Shown here piece after piece: positions 34,433 to 46,240 of a stretch of 64,000 bases of DNA. The notes beneath the pieces are model-generated. The model was not told the DNA's origin. It ran no database searches and was given only the letters and a program-made list of their open reading frames with translations. This DNA is from Siphonodentalium dalli (lineage: Eukaryota > Mollusca > Scaphopoda > Gadilida > Siphonodentaliidae): assembly GCA_032622095.1 (NCBI GenBank), contig CP136069.1, forward strand, positions 70,081,319-70,145,318, in the 5' to 3' direction. Within the stretch, counting starts at the first letter, position 1. The number at the start of each line of letters is the position of its first letter. The translations under genes and the position numbers were made by a program.

Positions 34433-35224
34433 TCTATTATATATTTTGGAAGATCTGTCTGTCTGTCTGTCTGTGTGTGTGTGTTCGCGATGAACTCGAA
34501 AACGGCCGACCCGATTTCGATGAAACTTCGTATGTGAGGGTACAATCGGTCGGAAAGTAACATAGGCATATTAATTTTCAGATCCGATGTCAACTTTTCA
34601 CGTGCCGAGGTCAAATCTGTTTTTACGCTGTGTTACGGGACTTTCATTTGAGTTCGGTGCTTACAAATCGATTCGAAACAGCGCGAATAATAAAATGTCA
34701 GTCATAATAATGACACTGTGAGAATCTTTCGTGTTTCCTCTTTCCAACAATATATAATGCGTATGTATCCGTTTTAGTTATCTGCCTCAATTATCAAGAA
34801 GAAGTGGTACTATCTTCCATCAGGATAAAAACAATGCGTAACTTCTATGACGTCGTTAGAGGTCATAACGTTAGATCACGTTAACGCTTAACCGGCCGAT
34901 GCATTTGACTGTTTCAGACGTCTTGGCGATATCTCGGGCACCGATGGTAATTTATCTTTACGTTGAAACTTGATAATTAATGAGCGTGTGTATATGAGGC
35001 GCGTTTATATACTTGAGTGGAAATCAAATCGGGTTAAACTGGCGGATTTTTACGAACGAAATTTGATGCATAGGGTATCTCGGTATCCGCTGGGCCGATT
35101 TCCCGGTATCCGCTGGGCCGATTTCCACCATTTTTGGGGTGTTGGTGTTTGACCCCACCTGACCTTGACCTTCAAAATGGTCAATTCAAGGTCAAAGCCC
35201 GGACGAAGTCGGGTCACCTTCTAG
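34433..35224 (+). mobile_element. Helitron unit, type B (duplicate of unit 11)
   Basis: Equals 30303-31094 shifted by 4130. Ends CTAG at 35221-35224. Confidence 0.8.
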
Positions 35225-35825
35225 TATACTATATAACTGTCATTGCAGGTTTGGCTATAATGTGTTCTGATATGGTGGTTGGTGGCACCTTTTTGGGAAC
35301 AACAGTGAAGAAGTCATTAATTAGTAACTGGACTATTTATGTAAAAATTTAACACAATGTTGGCTTATTTGGCACTATAAATATTACCTCACAATATCTG
35401 TGCATACTGTAGAATAAAACACTTTTTATTTCAAAATATTTTTTTTGCACAAAAAGGGTGGGTGGGTAGCAAAGGACTATAATTTTTTTTTGGGCCCTGT
35501 ATGTGTAAATTTTCTCACGACCCCCCCCCCCCAGTTGACAGCACAAATTTGTCTCCGTATTTTAAATACTTTCATGTGGATCGTTTATATCCTGCAATAT
35601 ATAATTTGTACCCAAGGGACGGATTATTATATTTTATTGGGTTTTAAAACTGCGAGGTGGGGAAATCTCGGTTTGTGTTTTTACTTTATGAATGTTCTGA
35701 TTCCGATTACGGAATCGGAATAAGATTACCACGAAATAACGATTACGGTCTGTTCGTTTATGGAACCATATTGGATGGAGTGTAATCTGTACCCAATCGG
35801 AATCAAAGTGCGTAAGTGTATTGAA
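35225..35825. repeat. Copy 2 of the array flank 31095-31692
   Basis: Near identical. Differences are mainly homopolymer lengths (T runs near 35290 and 35480, C run at 35521) and rare substitutions. Confidence 0.8.
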
Positions 35826-36427
35826 CTCTCAACCTTGACTCTTTTACTGCATAGTTTCTGCTGAGTATATATAGAAGGAGTTCGCCCCATAAATGGCTGG
35901 ATTTAGGTACAGTCTCCCTTAAACTTCGCCTTCCTATTTCGGAATCGAACGACACCTATATATACTGTACGGAGAAATTTACCACAGAAAATGGAATACG
36001 AAAATAAAACCCATATATCTGCATTATATGTATAATATATAATGCCAGTTTAAAAATAGTCCCATGTTCTTCTTAGAGCTGATGTTTACATACTTTTACC
36101 TATTTACCACCTGCGAGTGCCTTGGTCCCGTTATAATGTATATGGCAAGTACATACAATGTGCAGAGAAACTTTACTGCATAAAATAAAATACGAACATA
36201 TAACGGCCAGATCAGATTTCCCCTTTCGGGATCAGATGACACAATTGTCACCATTCCCTTGAACAAGGTCCCATGACGGGTATAATACGTTAAGCTACCG
36301 TGGTAATAGCGCGCTAACATTATTCACGACGAATGGAACGGAGTGCTGAATACAAAACACGGAATCGATACGGCTGCATGGGTAGGAACGGACTGTATTG
36401 TCTCCGGGAAACACAGATCCCGATTTA

Positions 36428-36510
36428 TCTCGCGAGGAAAAGCGCCACTCCATTCAAATAACGCCTGATCTCGCGAGGCAATGCGCGTCTCCATTCAAAT
36501 AACGCCTGAC
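36428..36510. promoter_or_regulatory. Tandem TCTCGCGAG sites in a CpG-rich patch
   Basis: TCTCGCGAG occurs at 36428-36436 and 36469-36477, each followed by a GCGC-containing stretch and then CCATTCAAATAACGCCTGA. This makes two ~41-bp direct repeats. TCTCGCGAGA is a known promoter motif in animals (BANP/ZBTB33-type site). A promoter role here is inference; no adjacent gene is visible. Confidence 0.35.
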
Positions 36511-37355
36511 ACGATTTTAATCGACACAGAGTCGTCTGCTCAACATTAGCTCGGCAGAGCGCGAGGCTGAGCGATATATTCTGCGTTCAGATCGAATAAA
36601 ACCTCGTCCTCCGCGTGATCACAGATAGATTTGTTTCTCGTTCTGTGTATGCCGTGATATGTGTGATAGTAATCGTTGTGATCTCGTGTTTTTCGGCCTC
36701 GTTTCGCCTGTTTATCGGCCTCGGATATCGGGCGGTTCATTGTTTTAATTCGTTCCACTCCATGTTCTGTGTTCATTAAGCCGATCTGTGCTCATTAAGG
36801 CGATGGATTACACCCTGTGAGCATCGCACGTGGCGCGTGATAGAATTTTGGCTGCACTTTTACGCCGTCAATTATTCTCAGAGAAATTCCCACACACTCG
36901 TTCCAGAATATAAGATTCCCGACACAATTGGGTCGTGAATTCAATTAGATCCACCATATCGTTGCGCGGCGATTCATTTGGAGATGGTATATTGTGTGTC
37001 GTTCTAAAAGGTTGTTGTTCCACTGAACGTGTACGCGTATATCATGCCTACATGTAGGCCTACATGTAGCATTGGCCACTGAGAACGTCACACAAAACGG
37101 ATGGGCGACAACTCTATTTCGCTTCTACCGATTATAGACTACATCGGGCATGACTGGTCTATGTTTGTGATAGGCGTGGTCCTTCGTTGAGTTTATTTCC
37201 AATTGAAGTTTCGCTTCTGTCGTCTGTGTTTAAGGTGCGTGCCGAATGACGTCTTGGCTATAGGACGTAGCTTGCGCTTTGGGATCTTAATTATTCAATC
37301 GCAGATATTGGAGTTGCAGATCCACAATATTCACACCGAAAGTTACATCACCATA

Positions 37356-37380
37356 CACGTGGGTGACATACACCCACGTG
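37356..37380. repeat. Hairpin of two inverted CACGTG-containing arms
   Basis: CACGTGGGTG - ACATA - CACCCACGTG, perfect 10-bp arms with an E-box (CACGTG) at each outer end. Confidence 0.8.
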
Positions 37381-37663
37381 ACTTTGACATGTATGTGAAC
37401 ATATGTATTTTAGAGGATTATTGCGCGGTTGTCCGCGCGAATATTCGCACGTGAGTCTACCATGTCAGGAACTCTCCTTCTACACGAGGAAGAAAAGGTA
37501 TGTCGTTGCACTATATCCCTGGACCACATGGTCGTAGTTAGAGAATCTCTGATGGGGTGTTCATAGGTCTTAGAATTTTCAAATTCACTCCTTGAACCAA
37601 ACGAAAATTTCCAAGTTACAGGTACACAATCCGATTCGATGGTCCCCGTATCATCTAATTTCA

Positions 37664-37745
37664 ACAACACCAACAACAACACCACCAACACCACCACCAC
37701 CACCAACAGCAACAACACCAACAACAACAAAAACAATAACAACAG
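37664..37745. repeat. (CAA/CAC)n microsatellite
   Basis: Interrupted CAACAACACCACC-type run. The cysteine/tryptophan/valine/leucine-rich minus-strand frames across it are artefacts of the repeat. Confidence 0.9.
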
Positions 37746-38160
37746 TTCTTCAAAGACGCTTTAGTTGTCAGAATCGATGAATTACCAAAAAAAACAAAAA
37801 AACAAGCCAACCATGCACTGTCAACTCTTGTATAAAATTTCCAAATCGTGTTATAGATCAACATTTTGTTCAACGCAATTTGGTATCGAGAGTATGTCGG
37901 TCGGCTCGTCGAATATTTAGTGTAAACATATTTATTCCAATCATAATAACATATAACCATATGACAAAAGTTTTGACAAATAGAATAGTATAGATGATGG
38001 ATTGATTGGAAAGGGGATTAAACAACAAGCCCAAGGGCTTTTGTTAAGTTTGCTCCCCTTTTGTTTCGCGCCCACTCTTCATTAAGTGTAGAGGGGGTCG
38101 GACGGGAAGGAATGTAAATATTATAATAATAGTAATAGTAATGATGATGTCATGAGAGGC

Positions 38161-38219
38161 AGCGGAGAGAGAGAGAAAGAGAGAGAGATGGAGAGAAAGA
38201 GAGAAAAGAAAGGGAGAGG

Positions 38220-38311
<92 letters not shown>
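38161..38311. repeat. (GA)n microsatellite
   Basis: Near-uninterrupted GA from about 38227 to 38310, preceded by an impure stretch. The serine/leucine-only minus-strand frame is an artefact. Confidence 0.95.
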
Positions 38312-38314
<3 letters not shown>

Positions 38315-38853
38315 GAGACTGTCTAGGTAAATTGAGGATGTGATTCAGTTGGAACTGATTGGTTACAATGCTGCACATATACTATTGTTTATGTCATTGC
38401 TAACATACTAGGCCGCCAAATATTCCAGGCGGTGAAAAATGACAGATTTCAAAAATCGATATCTGATAACTGTGAGCTTTGATGGGTGGGTTCCTCGACT
38501 CGAATCAAAGATATTTTACCATTGAAATAGTAATTTAGGAGCGTTAATTCGGATTACGACATGTATCTTTAATGACAATCTGTCTGGGACTGTTGCACAT
38601 TTCCAACCTAATTTATATCACCCACTGTAAGGTTGGAACATTTCCAACTCGTGACCATTTCAGTGAACAGTAGATGTTATGAATATCAAGCTAACACAAT
38701 AAATTCAAACTACTTTTGGTCTGAAATACACAATCTTGTGTCAGACATATGCACTATCCAGTAGATGAAGAGTCAGTGATATAGCACAACCCCTATGTCG
38801 CCACATTCCCGTGGCTATTCGAGAGTATAACATTCCTTTTGGGGCGATTTTAA

Positions 38854-39094
38854 CCCTTTCATAGCGGGAGTTGCGCTGGTGCAGCATTAAATATACCAGC
38901 TCATTATCTTATATATGCGAGTCTCCAGAGGGAGCATCGGATGTATAAGAGAATACACTTGCTTTCAATGTCAATGTAAATATATATATATTCTCTTATA
39001 TATGTGAGGCTCCCTATGGAAGACTCTCATATATAAGAGACTGAATTGGCACAGGGTTTTCGCAAAATTTCAGGAAGCTCCATTCACGGAAGGG
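38854..39094. mobile_element. TTAA-flanked MITE (CCCTTTC ends) with internal stem-loops
   Basis: TTAA at 38850-38853 and 39095-39098. Left end CCCTTTC, right end GAAGGG. The interior holds inverted 'tcttatatatgcgag' / 'tatataagaga' blocks. Same family as 53673-53928. Confidence 0.75.
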
Positions 39095-39315
39095 TTAAAA
39101 TCGTATTTCTGGTAGACGGGTGATTTTAACATGGCATTATGCACCATGAACCAGTGACTGATTTTGCATGGGTTTGAGTTTGGGCACCATTTGGTTTATA
39201 CCTTGTCATGAATTTATGATTTGGAATATAATATTTCAAATCTCCACCAATTGAATAGTCGAGGAAATCCACACTGGCTTGCTTCCAACAAAAAAATATA
39301 CAAGGATACGTTTTC

Positions 39316-40390
39316 CCCACACACTATTCGACCCTTATTCCATTTAGTAAACCCATTCTGTAATAATAATATAATATGGACATTGTATAACAGTTGTACC
39401 AAAAGGTGACACTCCACATATGTGAATGGTCAGTATGGGTAAATGTCTTAGAATAGAGTACCAGTGTTTTGTGACACCATATGTGTGGCATGTTTATCGA
39501 GAGAATGTTAGTTACGAATTTGTGGATTTTTAGAGGATGTCTTTGAGTTTTGAAAAATATTGTTTCAGGTGACCTTGACCCCACCGGTATCAAGTAGTAG
39601 CGATATCTGCGAAACAGTGGCTCCACACACCAGGGTGACTGTTTGGCACCCAAAATTTGTCATCTGCATGAACAGTAGTGAAATTCAAGTTTTTGTGTCT
39701 CACGATATGTAAACAAATCGCTTATTTTGGCAATTTTTGCATCAAAATTTCATAAATCAGGCACACAATCAAGGGGCATAACTCTTGCTACCCCCATTAT
39801 AATGGTAACTCTATATCAAAATTATAAATCTAGTATGTGCTCAACCCAGGCATATATACATTTTATGTGTTGTGGGTTCACTTTTCAGTTATTTTTCAAT
39901 GAATTGATGCCCCCCCTTATTTCTGCACTCATCCGTGCAGAAACTGTGGAGTGTCACTAAATGTATTATTGTTGCGCAAACGTGACCTTTGACACCCGGT
40001 TTGCCGTCTGTTTACATTCCTTACGCTACGGTCGAGGAATGAAGAAGAATTTGTGTCTATGGCTGATATTGATATAGTTTGAAACGTTATTTCGGTAAAT
40101 TTATGCATTAAATACACAAAATAGTCTTATTTATCTGGGACTATTTATTTACGCGGGCAAACAACGCATAGCTACGCGAAACGTCACCACAGGCCTTATA
40201 TAGAAGCCGCTGTTACACCCACGTCCCATGTATTAATTTAAGTATATTTTATGGAGGTTTTGGATCAAGTAGCTAGTAAATAACATCTATAACTCGTCAA
40301 AGGCGAGGTCCAGACCTAATTTACTTAACGGGTTTTTGTAAATTTCGCTATAAACTGGGGTCAAGTTGTAGACCCTTTATATATAGGTAA
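39316..40390. repeat. ~1-kb dispersed repeat, copy in segment 2
   Basis: Almost identical to 31693-32760 at an offset of 7624. Confidence 0.8.
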
Positions 40391-40468
40391 TATAAAGAGA
40401 ATGTAAAACCTATTCGACCATCGACAGCGTGATCACTGGTGACATTTCGTTATGGGATTCGGGTTTAA

Positions 40469-40712
40469 CCCTTTCTATACTAAATGGATTCTTCCAGTCA
40501 ATTAAAAAGTGGACATAGGAATGGTATATTATTCATTTGGAGGGATGGTAAGGTGATGAAAGCAGACAGCGGGTACTTAAAAGTGCAGAAGGAGCCCTAT
40601 TTATTAAGGGAAATGTTTAGATAATAAGTTCAATAAACGACCTTTTGAACTTATTATCTGAACATTTCCTGTGGGATAACTACTCATCAATGTTGCTTTA
40701 GTATATAAAGGG
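40469..40712. mobile_element. TTAA-type MITE, duplicate of 32845-33088
   Basis: Same element carried along by the segmental duplication. Confidence 0.75.
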
Positions 40713-41082
40713 TTTAAAATGGTATTAGTTACTATAAACGTATGCATGTAGATTGAAAAATTTATCACCTCAGCTGTAACTTAATTGGTAGTTTACGATT
40801 TGTTGTTTAGGCTACATTCCATGTGCAGAACAGGTCAGAACAGAAGGTAGTATACTTGTACAACTATTACAGTCATCACCGTGTTTACACACTATAGTGA
40901 TGGTAACATTTCTGTGGGAAGTGGCGGCATGTGGTGTATGGGGGTAGTGGTGGTGGTGGAGCGGGGGATGGTTAAAATGACCTCATCCCTGCATGGCATC
41001 GCATTAGTTTGAACTTCCAGACCAAAAGTAGTTCTAATTTGTACTGATATTCCAATCTGGATTTAATGTGAAAATTGTTAAC

Positions 41083-41270
41083 TTTTAGAGCAAATTTTAG
41101 TCAAATATGTTTTCGGTATAAACTTTCGGTGTATTATTTTTACCTGAAATGAACATCAGTTGGAAATTCTCATCAATTATGGGGAGTGTTAGGTTGAAAA
41201 TTTCCAACCGTTAGAAAGCTTAGGGTATCAGTTCGAAAACTCCAACTCAAGGGGTGCAATTAGAATTTCT
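41083..41270. repeat. Dispersed repeat with 'cagttggaaa' motifs, copy 2
   Basis: 'aacatcagttggaaattctc', 'gagtgttaggttgaaaattt' and 'cagttcgaaaactccaactc' occur in the order seen at 13440-13680 and 51265-51345. The family probably extends left into the duplicated block (from about 41010). Confidence 0.6.
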
Positions 41271-41537
41271 CGGAAATGATAATTTTGCTCCGGTTCAAAG
41301 CCCCCGCCCTAATGCAATGATTTTATTCTCCAAAACATTAGCCTAAAGAAAATTAGTTGTGTGGTTGTGGCTACGAGTCATTAAAAATTAGCGTCGGTAT
41401 AGGTAGGCTGACATTTTTATTTTGTTTATTTGTCCTTTATTTTGGCATATTCAAATGTCTTTCGTGTCATATTTTTACTTTTATTTCCAAAATTACACTG
41501 ATATAAATTTTCATTATCTTTGTATAAACTATATTAA

Positions 41538-42015
41538 AGGTACTCAATCCGATCAGGGGGTCCCCATATCATCAAGATACAACAACAACAACAACAACAA
41601 CAACAACATCATCTCTTCAAAATATGCTTTAGTTACCAGTATCGATTAATTGCAACAAAATAATGCTAACCACTGTCAACTATGGTATCAAATTTCCCAA
41701 AACGTGTTATTTATCAACTTTTTGTTCAACGAAATATGGCCGTATTATCACTTGAGTATTCACAAAATGTGGCCGTATTACCACTTGTGTTTCGAGTTAT
41801 CCATCTTCATCCGCAATTTTGTCCAAGACTGTCCGTTTGACGACGTGTTTCTGGGCCACAAATAATTGCACATCTTGAGAAATAACAAACTTCAAAAATT
41901 GATATCTGATCACTCTGAGCTTTGATGGGTGAGTTTCTCGACTCGAATCAAATATTTGTTATCTCCGAAGCTAAAGAAATAATAATTCAGGCGCGTTAAT
42001 TCGGATACTGCTTCT
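41538..42015 (+). mobile_element. TTAA-flanked element with AGGTACTCAATCCGA end
   Basis: TTAA at 41534-41537 and 42016-42019. The left end AGGTACTCAATCCGA is matched by a diverged inverse at the right (TCGGATACTGCTTCT). A (CAA)n run sits at 41580-41608. Related copies lie at 37620-38568 and 61676-62010 (minus). Non-coding. Confidence 0.7.
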
Positions 42016-42040
42016 TTAAACACAATGCTCTGCCTGGGAA

Positions 42041-42062
42041 AGGATAGGATAGGATAGGATAA
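42041..42062. repeat. (GGATA)n short microsatellite
   Basis: About four GGATA units. Confidence 0.85.
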
Positions 42063-42237
42063 TTTATTTCCAATATACACATATACATACATAACATAGA
42101 AAGAACAAGATAAACAATTACACATTTATGTGGTATATTGAAATCAACCCATACTAGGATATTTATGTTCTTATATAACAAATTTAACGGCAAATTTCGA
42201 AATATGATCTTGAAAGCCATGAAAAAAAACTTTAGGG

Positions 42238-42360
42238 GTTTAACTATTTCTATACTAAAGCATCATTGCTGAGTATTTATCCCATAGGAAATGTTCAGAT
42301 ACAGAACACACGACCATTGAACTTATCATATGAACATTTCCCAAAACAATAGGGCCCCCT
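42238..42360. mobile_element. Truncated copy of the MITE at 32845-33088
   Basis: 'tttctatactaaag', 'aggaaatgttcag' and 'tgaacttatcatatgaacat' match that family in inverse order. It is diverged and lacks one end. Confidence 0.6.
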
Positions 42361-44389
42361 TTCTCTCTTTATTTATTTGTCGACTGATTTTACAGATGTG
42401 TATGGGGATTGACATAACATATACAAAGCAACCGGATCCGGCAAGAGTTTAGATTGCTTGCATAACTATCCGACTACAGAAGCAGACATCACCCTCCGGC
42501 AGATGTTCCCGAGTGAGCCAGACTATGTGATAATTATAACCAATCACCGACATCGCCAACATTCAGTGGGGAATTAACCTTTAAGTATATGACTGGATTG
42601 GTCGCTATGGATCCGATTATTGTCCGAGGGTCTCCAAAAAGGATACGCAACGAAACACATCAGGATTACGCATAATCTCACCTGTCTATCACGTTATCTC
42701 TCACATTGAAAAAAAAGTAGAAGACATTGCAGGCATTCGCCCCTTATAGTGTAAACGTTGAGCCAATTCATATTTATATATAACAGAGAAATCACCAGCA
42801 GCCACCATGGGATATCTCCCATGGAATATTTAGGGCATATAGGCCGCTCGTATCCCATGCAATGTTATGTTTTCACAATGAGAGATAACTCTAAGATGCT
42901 CGTTATTTCGTTAAATATTAATTTTACATAATAAAGGACATGTCTAAAGATTCATACCACAAAGAGACAAATTTCTCGAACAATATAGCAAATATACGTG
43001 AAAGGAAGGGCGCATGCACTGTCAGAATATTCCGTAAATTTAACGGCAAAGGCACCCGTGAAATTGGTGTAAATTATCAGACGCGACCATTATTCAATTG
43101 TATATACCGGAGATTGGGCTGAAATAGATTTACTGGGAAATAACACAATTTATTGTAGAAATTTACTGTTCAATAATTTATTATTTAAACTATTTTACCG
43201 TAAAGGTAACGGCTGATTACAACGGTATCATATAGCTGCCGGTACCCTTTTTATGGCGTAAAGTTTTCACAGTGAGGGTTTGGGGTTCCATTTTACAAGC
43301 CAGCCCAAAGTTTCACCCTTGATGGCTAATCCCATACATGTCCATATTTGGTTGGGTTCATTCATTTGTGTGCAGCATGGGTCGAGATTTTCAATAATAG
43401 ACCAGGAGGTGTCGGAAAAATAATTCAGACACGTACATGTATGATGTTTTTTTTACCTATGACCCACCCCTCGACATTATTTTTGTCCGTTTAGCAAGTT
43501 TTTTTTGCGACCAACCCCCTAGAAACACAAAGTCAAATCAAATGTTCACCTCTTATACAACCTATTGCAGGTTGGTGTATGCGATTAGCCTAGTTTGAAA
43601 ATTTTACAACAAACAATCTATGCTGACTTCATAAAGGCAGTTTTATTATATCTAAGGTTTAAGGCCAAAAAGGGTTTAAAATTTTAGAATTTAGCTGTGA
43701 AAACAAGTGTTTTTGTGCCTTCCTGACCACCCACCTTCCTCATACGTGCCAGGAAATTATTGTTTGACACCCACTGATCAGACCAGGTATTTGTACGTCC
43801 CAAGCTTAAAAACCTGCGTGTTCATTCGAATATGTGATTCGTGAGTGAGAAACAATTCAATTTCCACACAAATGAGGATTGGATCAAATTTGCACTTTAA
43901 GAGTAGAGTTCATAGATGTTCGTTATCACGATGCAGGCTACACATTGACAATAAATGGTGGCGTAATGAACTGTTTTTCTGTTATATACCAGTCGACTCT
44001 GTGTGTGGTATATCCGCACGTAGGAATACACGAAACAACCCCTCCATTCTCCGTATGTATTATGGTTAGGGTTATGGTTAGGGACAGGGTTATGGTCAGG
44101 GAATTCTTATATGAATGACATACCCTTCATGCTGGTTTGTTCCAGGGAGTCGGTGTGTTGTTCGTGTGCCCTGTCTTGAGTTATGATTCCATCTCATATG
44201 GCTATTTGCGTGTGGCGTCTGACATTATCCCCAATAACGCGTGCTGGTTCATGGTCCCAATTAATTCCCGGCTTGACGATCAATATAAATTGTATATATC
44301 GTCCTGTTCGGGATGTCTACCAACCAAATTCACGGAATATCATTATTCTGCGAACGGTCTCCCCCGTCATACATTAATACGGACGGAAT
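42361..44389. other. No recognisable gene
   Basis: Several short frames (for example 42940-43122, 43845-44118 and 44137-44397) have no domain I can name. T-run and 'cacccaccttcc' patches near 43450-43740 resemble the degenerate T/C-run repeat. 'ggttagggttatggttaggg' at about 44064 is telomere-like but only ~40 bp. Confidence 0.4.
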
Positions 44390-44590
44390 TAGACTGACAG
44401 CGGGATACGGTCGTCTGCGCCATGGAGTAATAGAGTTACCTGATATGAAATATAGGACGTGGGATATAGGCCTTGACACCATGTATGGACTAATAGAGTT
44501 ACCCAGCCGGATATCGGCTGATGCGGGATGCACATATGTGCTATGGAATAATAGAGCGAGTACAGTCCCCTCGATACGCTATGTCTGACC
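44390..44590. repeat. Diverged ~65-bp repeat ('atggaataatagagttaccc')
   Basis: Three imperfect units (near 44421, 44483 and 44541), each with a 'catgga.taatagagtta.cc' core. The same core recurs at 46745-47283 and after 50605. Confidence 0.6.
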
Positions 44591-44839
44591 GCTGCCGGTA
44601 TGTGTATTTTCTTAATTAATTCTAACATTTTTATTGAAGTGTTTTGTCAGTTACAATTCATTCTGGTTTGATCTATAGACAATTTCAAATTAATATGAAC
44701 AGTTCTGTTTTCAGAATAATGCAAAATGAATTGTAACCTACACATATCTCAAATAAATAAATGTGTGATTTCATTACGCCCTCTATGGGTGTTTTCTGTG
44801 AACGTATTTTTTACTTGTCTATGGGCCAATGGGCGAAAT

Positions 44840-44935
44840 ATGATTAAAAAGGTGCTTGGATATTTTCCTACTCAAACCATATGATTAGAAAGGTAATTGA
44901 GTATTTTCGTACTTTCTATTTCAGAGGGAGCATCA
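44840..44935. repeat. Short repeat ('atgattagaaaggt')
   Basis: Two units (about 44837 and 44880) related to the array at 45970-46240. Confidence 0.5.
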
Positions 44936-45319
44936 GCGATTCTATCGCGATATATATTCACGTATCGCTTTGCGGGTATTTCGGCGGGGTCTCGACGCTT
45001 TATTGAACCACGGCACGTTAGCCTCATGCTAAAAAGTGCGGGCCGAGTAATTGGAACGGGAATTCGCGCGTTAACCCTTAGCGCACTGCGCGTTGTATGT
45101 TTCTATTGTTCTTTATCCTGCTTTGTTGTATATCTTTTGAACATCTTTCATTTATTTTCATGTGACATAAATCGGAATGGTATCTACTATAATATTGCAT
45201 GGGGAGCTGTTTGTTTATATCGCTGTTTAAAATTTTATTTAACATCATTTAGTGAACATTTTCATTTAGTTATACGCGACAAATATCGGCGTGTCAAATG
45301 AATTTGGATGGTCATTATT
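44936..45319. other. Open frame of unknown status
   Basis: A plus-strand frame is open from 44897 to 45301 (134 codons) but starts at TTG and has no recognisable domain. A pyrimidine-rich stretch ending in CAG at 44924 could mimic a splice acceptor. It could be chance; I do not call a gene. Confidence 0.3.
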
Positions 45320-45379
45320 AACCAATTCCCACGTTAATCATTCGTGGTGTTTGTAAATATTGACGTTTTGTGAACTTTA

Positions 45380-45870
45380 GCCTTGGTCTCTAAACTTTTT
45401 AGACACCATATTTTAATTTTAATTTATCCTCATAATGGGACCATATATTAACTTTAATTAACTCTCATGCTACCATATTTTAATTGACCTTAATGTGACC
45501 ATATTTCAATTAACTCCCATAGGTCCATATTTTTATTAACCCTCGTGGAACAATATTTTAATTAAACATAATCCGTTATAGGACCATATTTTAATTAACA
45601 ATCAAGGTACACTTTTAATTAACCATCATGGGACCATATTATTTTATTAACCCTCATGGTGCCATATTTTATTTAACCCTCATCTGACCATATATTAATT
45701 TACCCTCATCGGACCATATTTTAATTTATCCTCTCTGTATGTGGCCATATTTTAATTTACCCTCATCGGACCATATTTTAATTTACCCTCTCTGTATGTG
45801 GCCATATTTTAATTTACCCCCATGGAACCATACATGTATTTTAATTAACCCTCATGAGAGGCCATATTAT
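45380..45870. repeat. AT-rich minisatellite, ~30-bp unit, about 15-17 copies
   Basis: The unit approximates 'ggaccatattttaattaacc' plus 'ctcat'. Units are 25-40 bp and diverged. A longer 'cctctctgtatgtggccat' variant occurs twice (about 45730 and 45788), showing higher-order duplication. Confidence 0.85.
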
Positions 45871-45969
45871 CAAAGTTGATATCAGGAGTGCATTACCTGA
45901 GACCATTCTTATATCACCATTACGCCCTCTTAGAGTGTATATTGGCAAGTATATCTGACCCTGTCGTAG

Positions 45970-46240
45970 GAGGTGTTGAACTAAATGTGATTAAAACGTA
46001 CTCGGTATTTGCGTAATTGGATGTACTAAATGTAATTAGAAACGTACTCGGTGTTTGCGTACTTGAACCACGAAACGAAGATTGACAATTTTGGCGTGAT
46101 TGTTATTCTGCATGCTATTTCATGCACTATTCAGGCCATTCTTTCAAATGAAATTAGAACAGGTATTTGTGTACTTGTATGGACTAAATGTTATTAGAAA
46201 CGTACTCGGTATTTGCGTACTTGAACCATGTAATTAAGAT
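45970..46240. repeat. Short tandem/dispersed repeat, ~45-bp core
   Basis: 'aaatgtgattaaaacgtact', 'aaatgtaattagaaacgtac' and 'aaatgttattagaaacgtac', followed by 'tcggtatttgcgtacttgaa', occur three times. The last two are spaced by ~155 bp with related sequence between. Confidence 0.7.

Larger units (their letters stand above)
35826..37619. other. Left part of the 3.5-kb segment present only in copy 2
   Basis: Not repeated elsewhere in the window. It has a CpG-richer patch (36300-36900) with TCTCGCGAG sites. Open frames at 36546-36776 (-) and 37203-37454 (+) have no recognisable domain. No splice or coding pattern is convincing. Confidence 0.45.
37620..38568 (+). mobile_element. Expanded copy of the AGGTACTCAATCCGA element
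   Basis: The left end AGGTACACAATCCGA is preceded by TTAC (mutated TTAA). The right end has TCGGAT... and TTAA at 38569-38572. Flanks match 41538-42015. The interior is enlarged by a CAA/CAC run (37664-37745), a GA run (38161-38311) and ~70 bp resembling 12090-12170. Confidence 0.65.
33476..41082. repeat. Segmental duplication, copy 2, with 3.5 kb not in copy 1
   Basis: 33476-35825 repeats 29346-31692 and 39316-41082 repeats 31693-33478, with only scattered substitutions and indels such as a shorter GGT run near 40950. 35826-39315 has no counterpart in copy 1. The border in copy 1 shows 2 bp (AC) of microhomology. Confidence 0.85.

Noticed and set aside
37410-37960. Leucine/valine and cysteine/tryptophan-rich minus-strand frames
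   Set aside because: Translations of the CAA/CAC repeat.
38121-38378. Serine/leucine-rich open frame
   Set aside because: Pure translation of the GA microsatellite.
35826-39315. A transposon inserted in duplication copy 2
   Set aside because: The borders lack a target duplication and matching inverted ends; a 2-bp microhomology in copy 1 fits a deletion better.
44063-44101. Interstitial telomere repeat
   Set aside because: Only ~40 bp with imperfect GGTTAGGGTTAT words; too short to distinguish from chance.
44897-45301. 134-codon frame as a host exon
   Set aside because: No ATG near the start, no domain, and it follows repeat sequence. The acceptor-like CAG alone is not enough.
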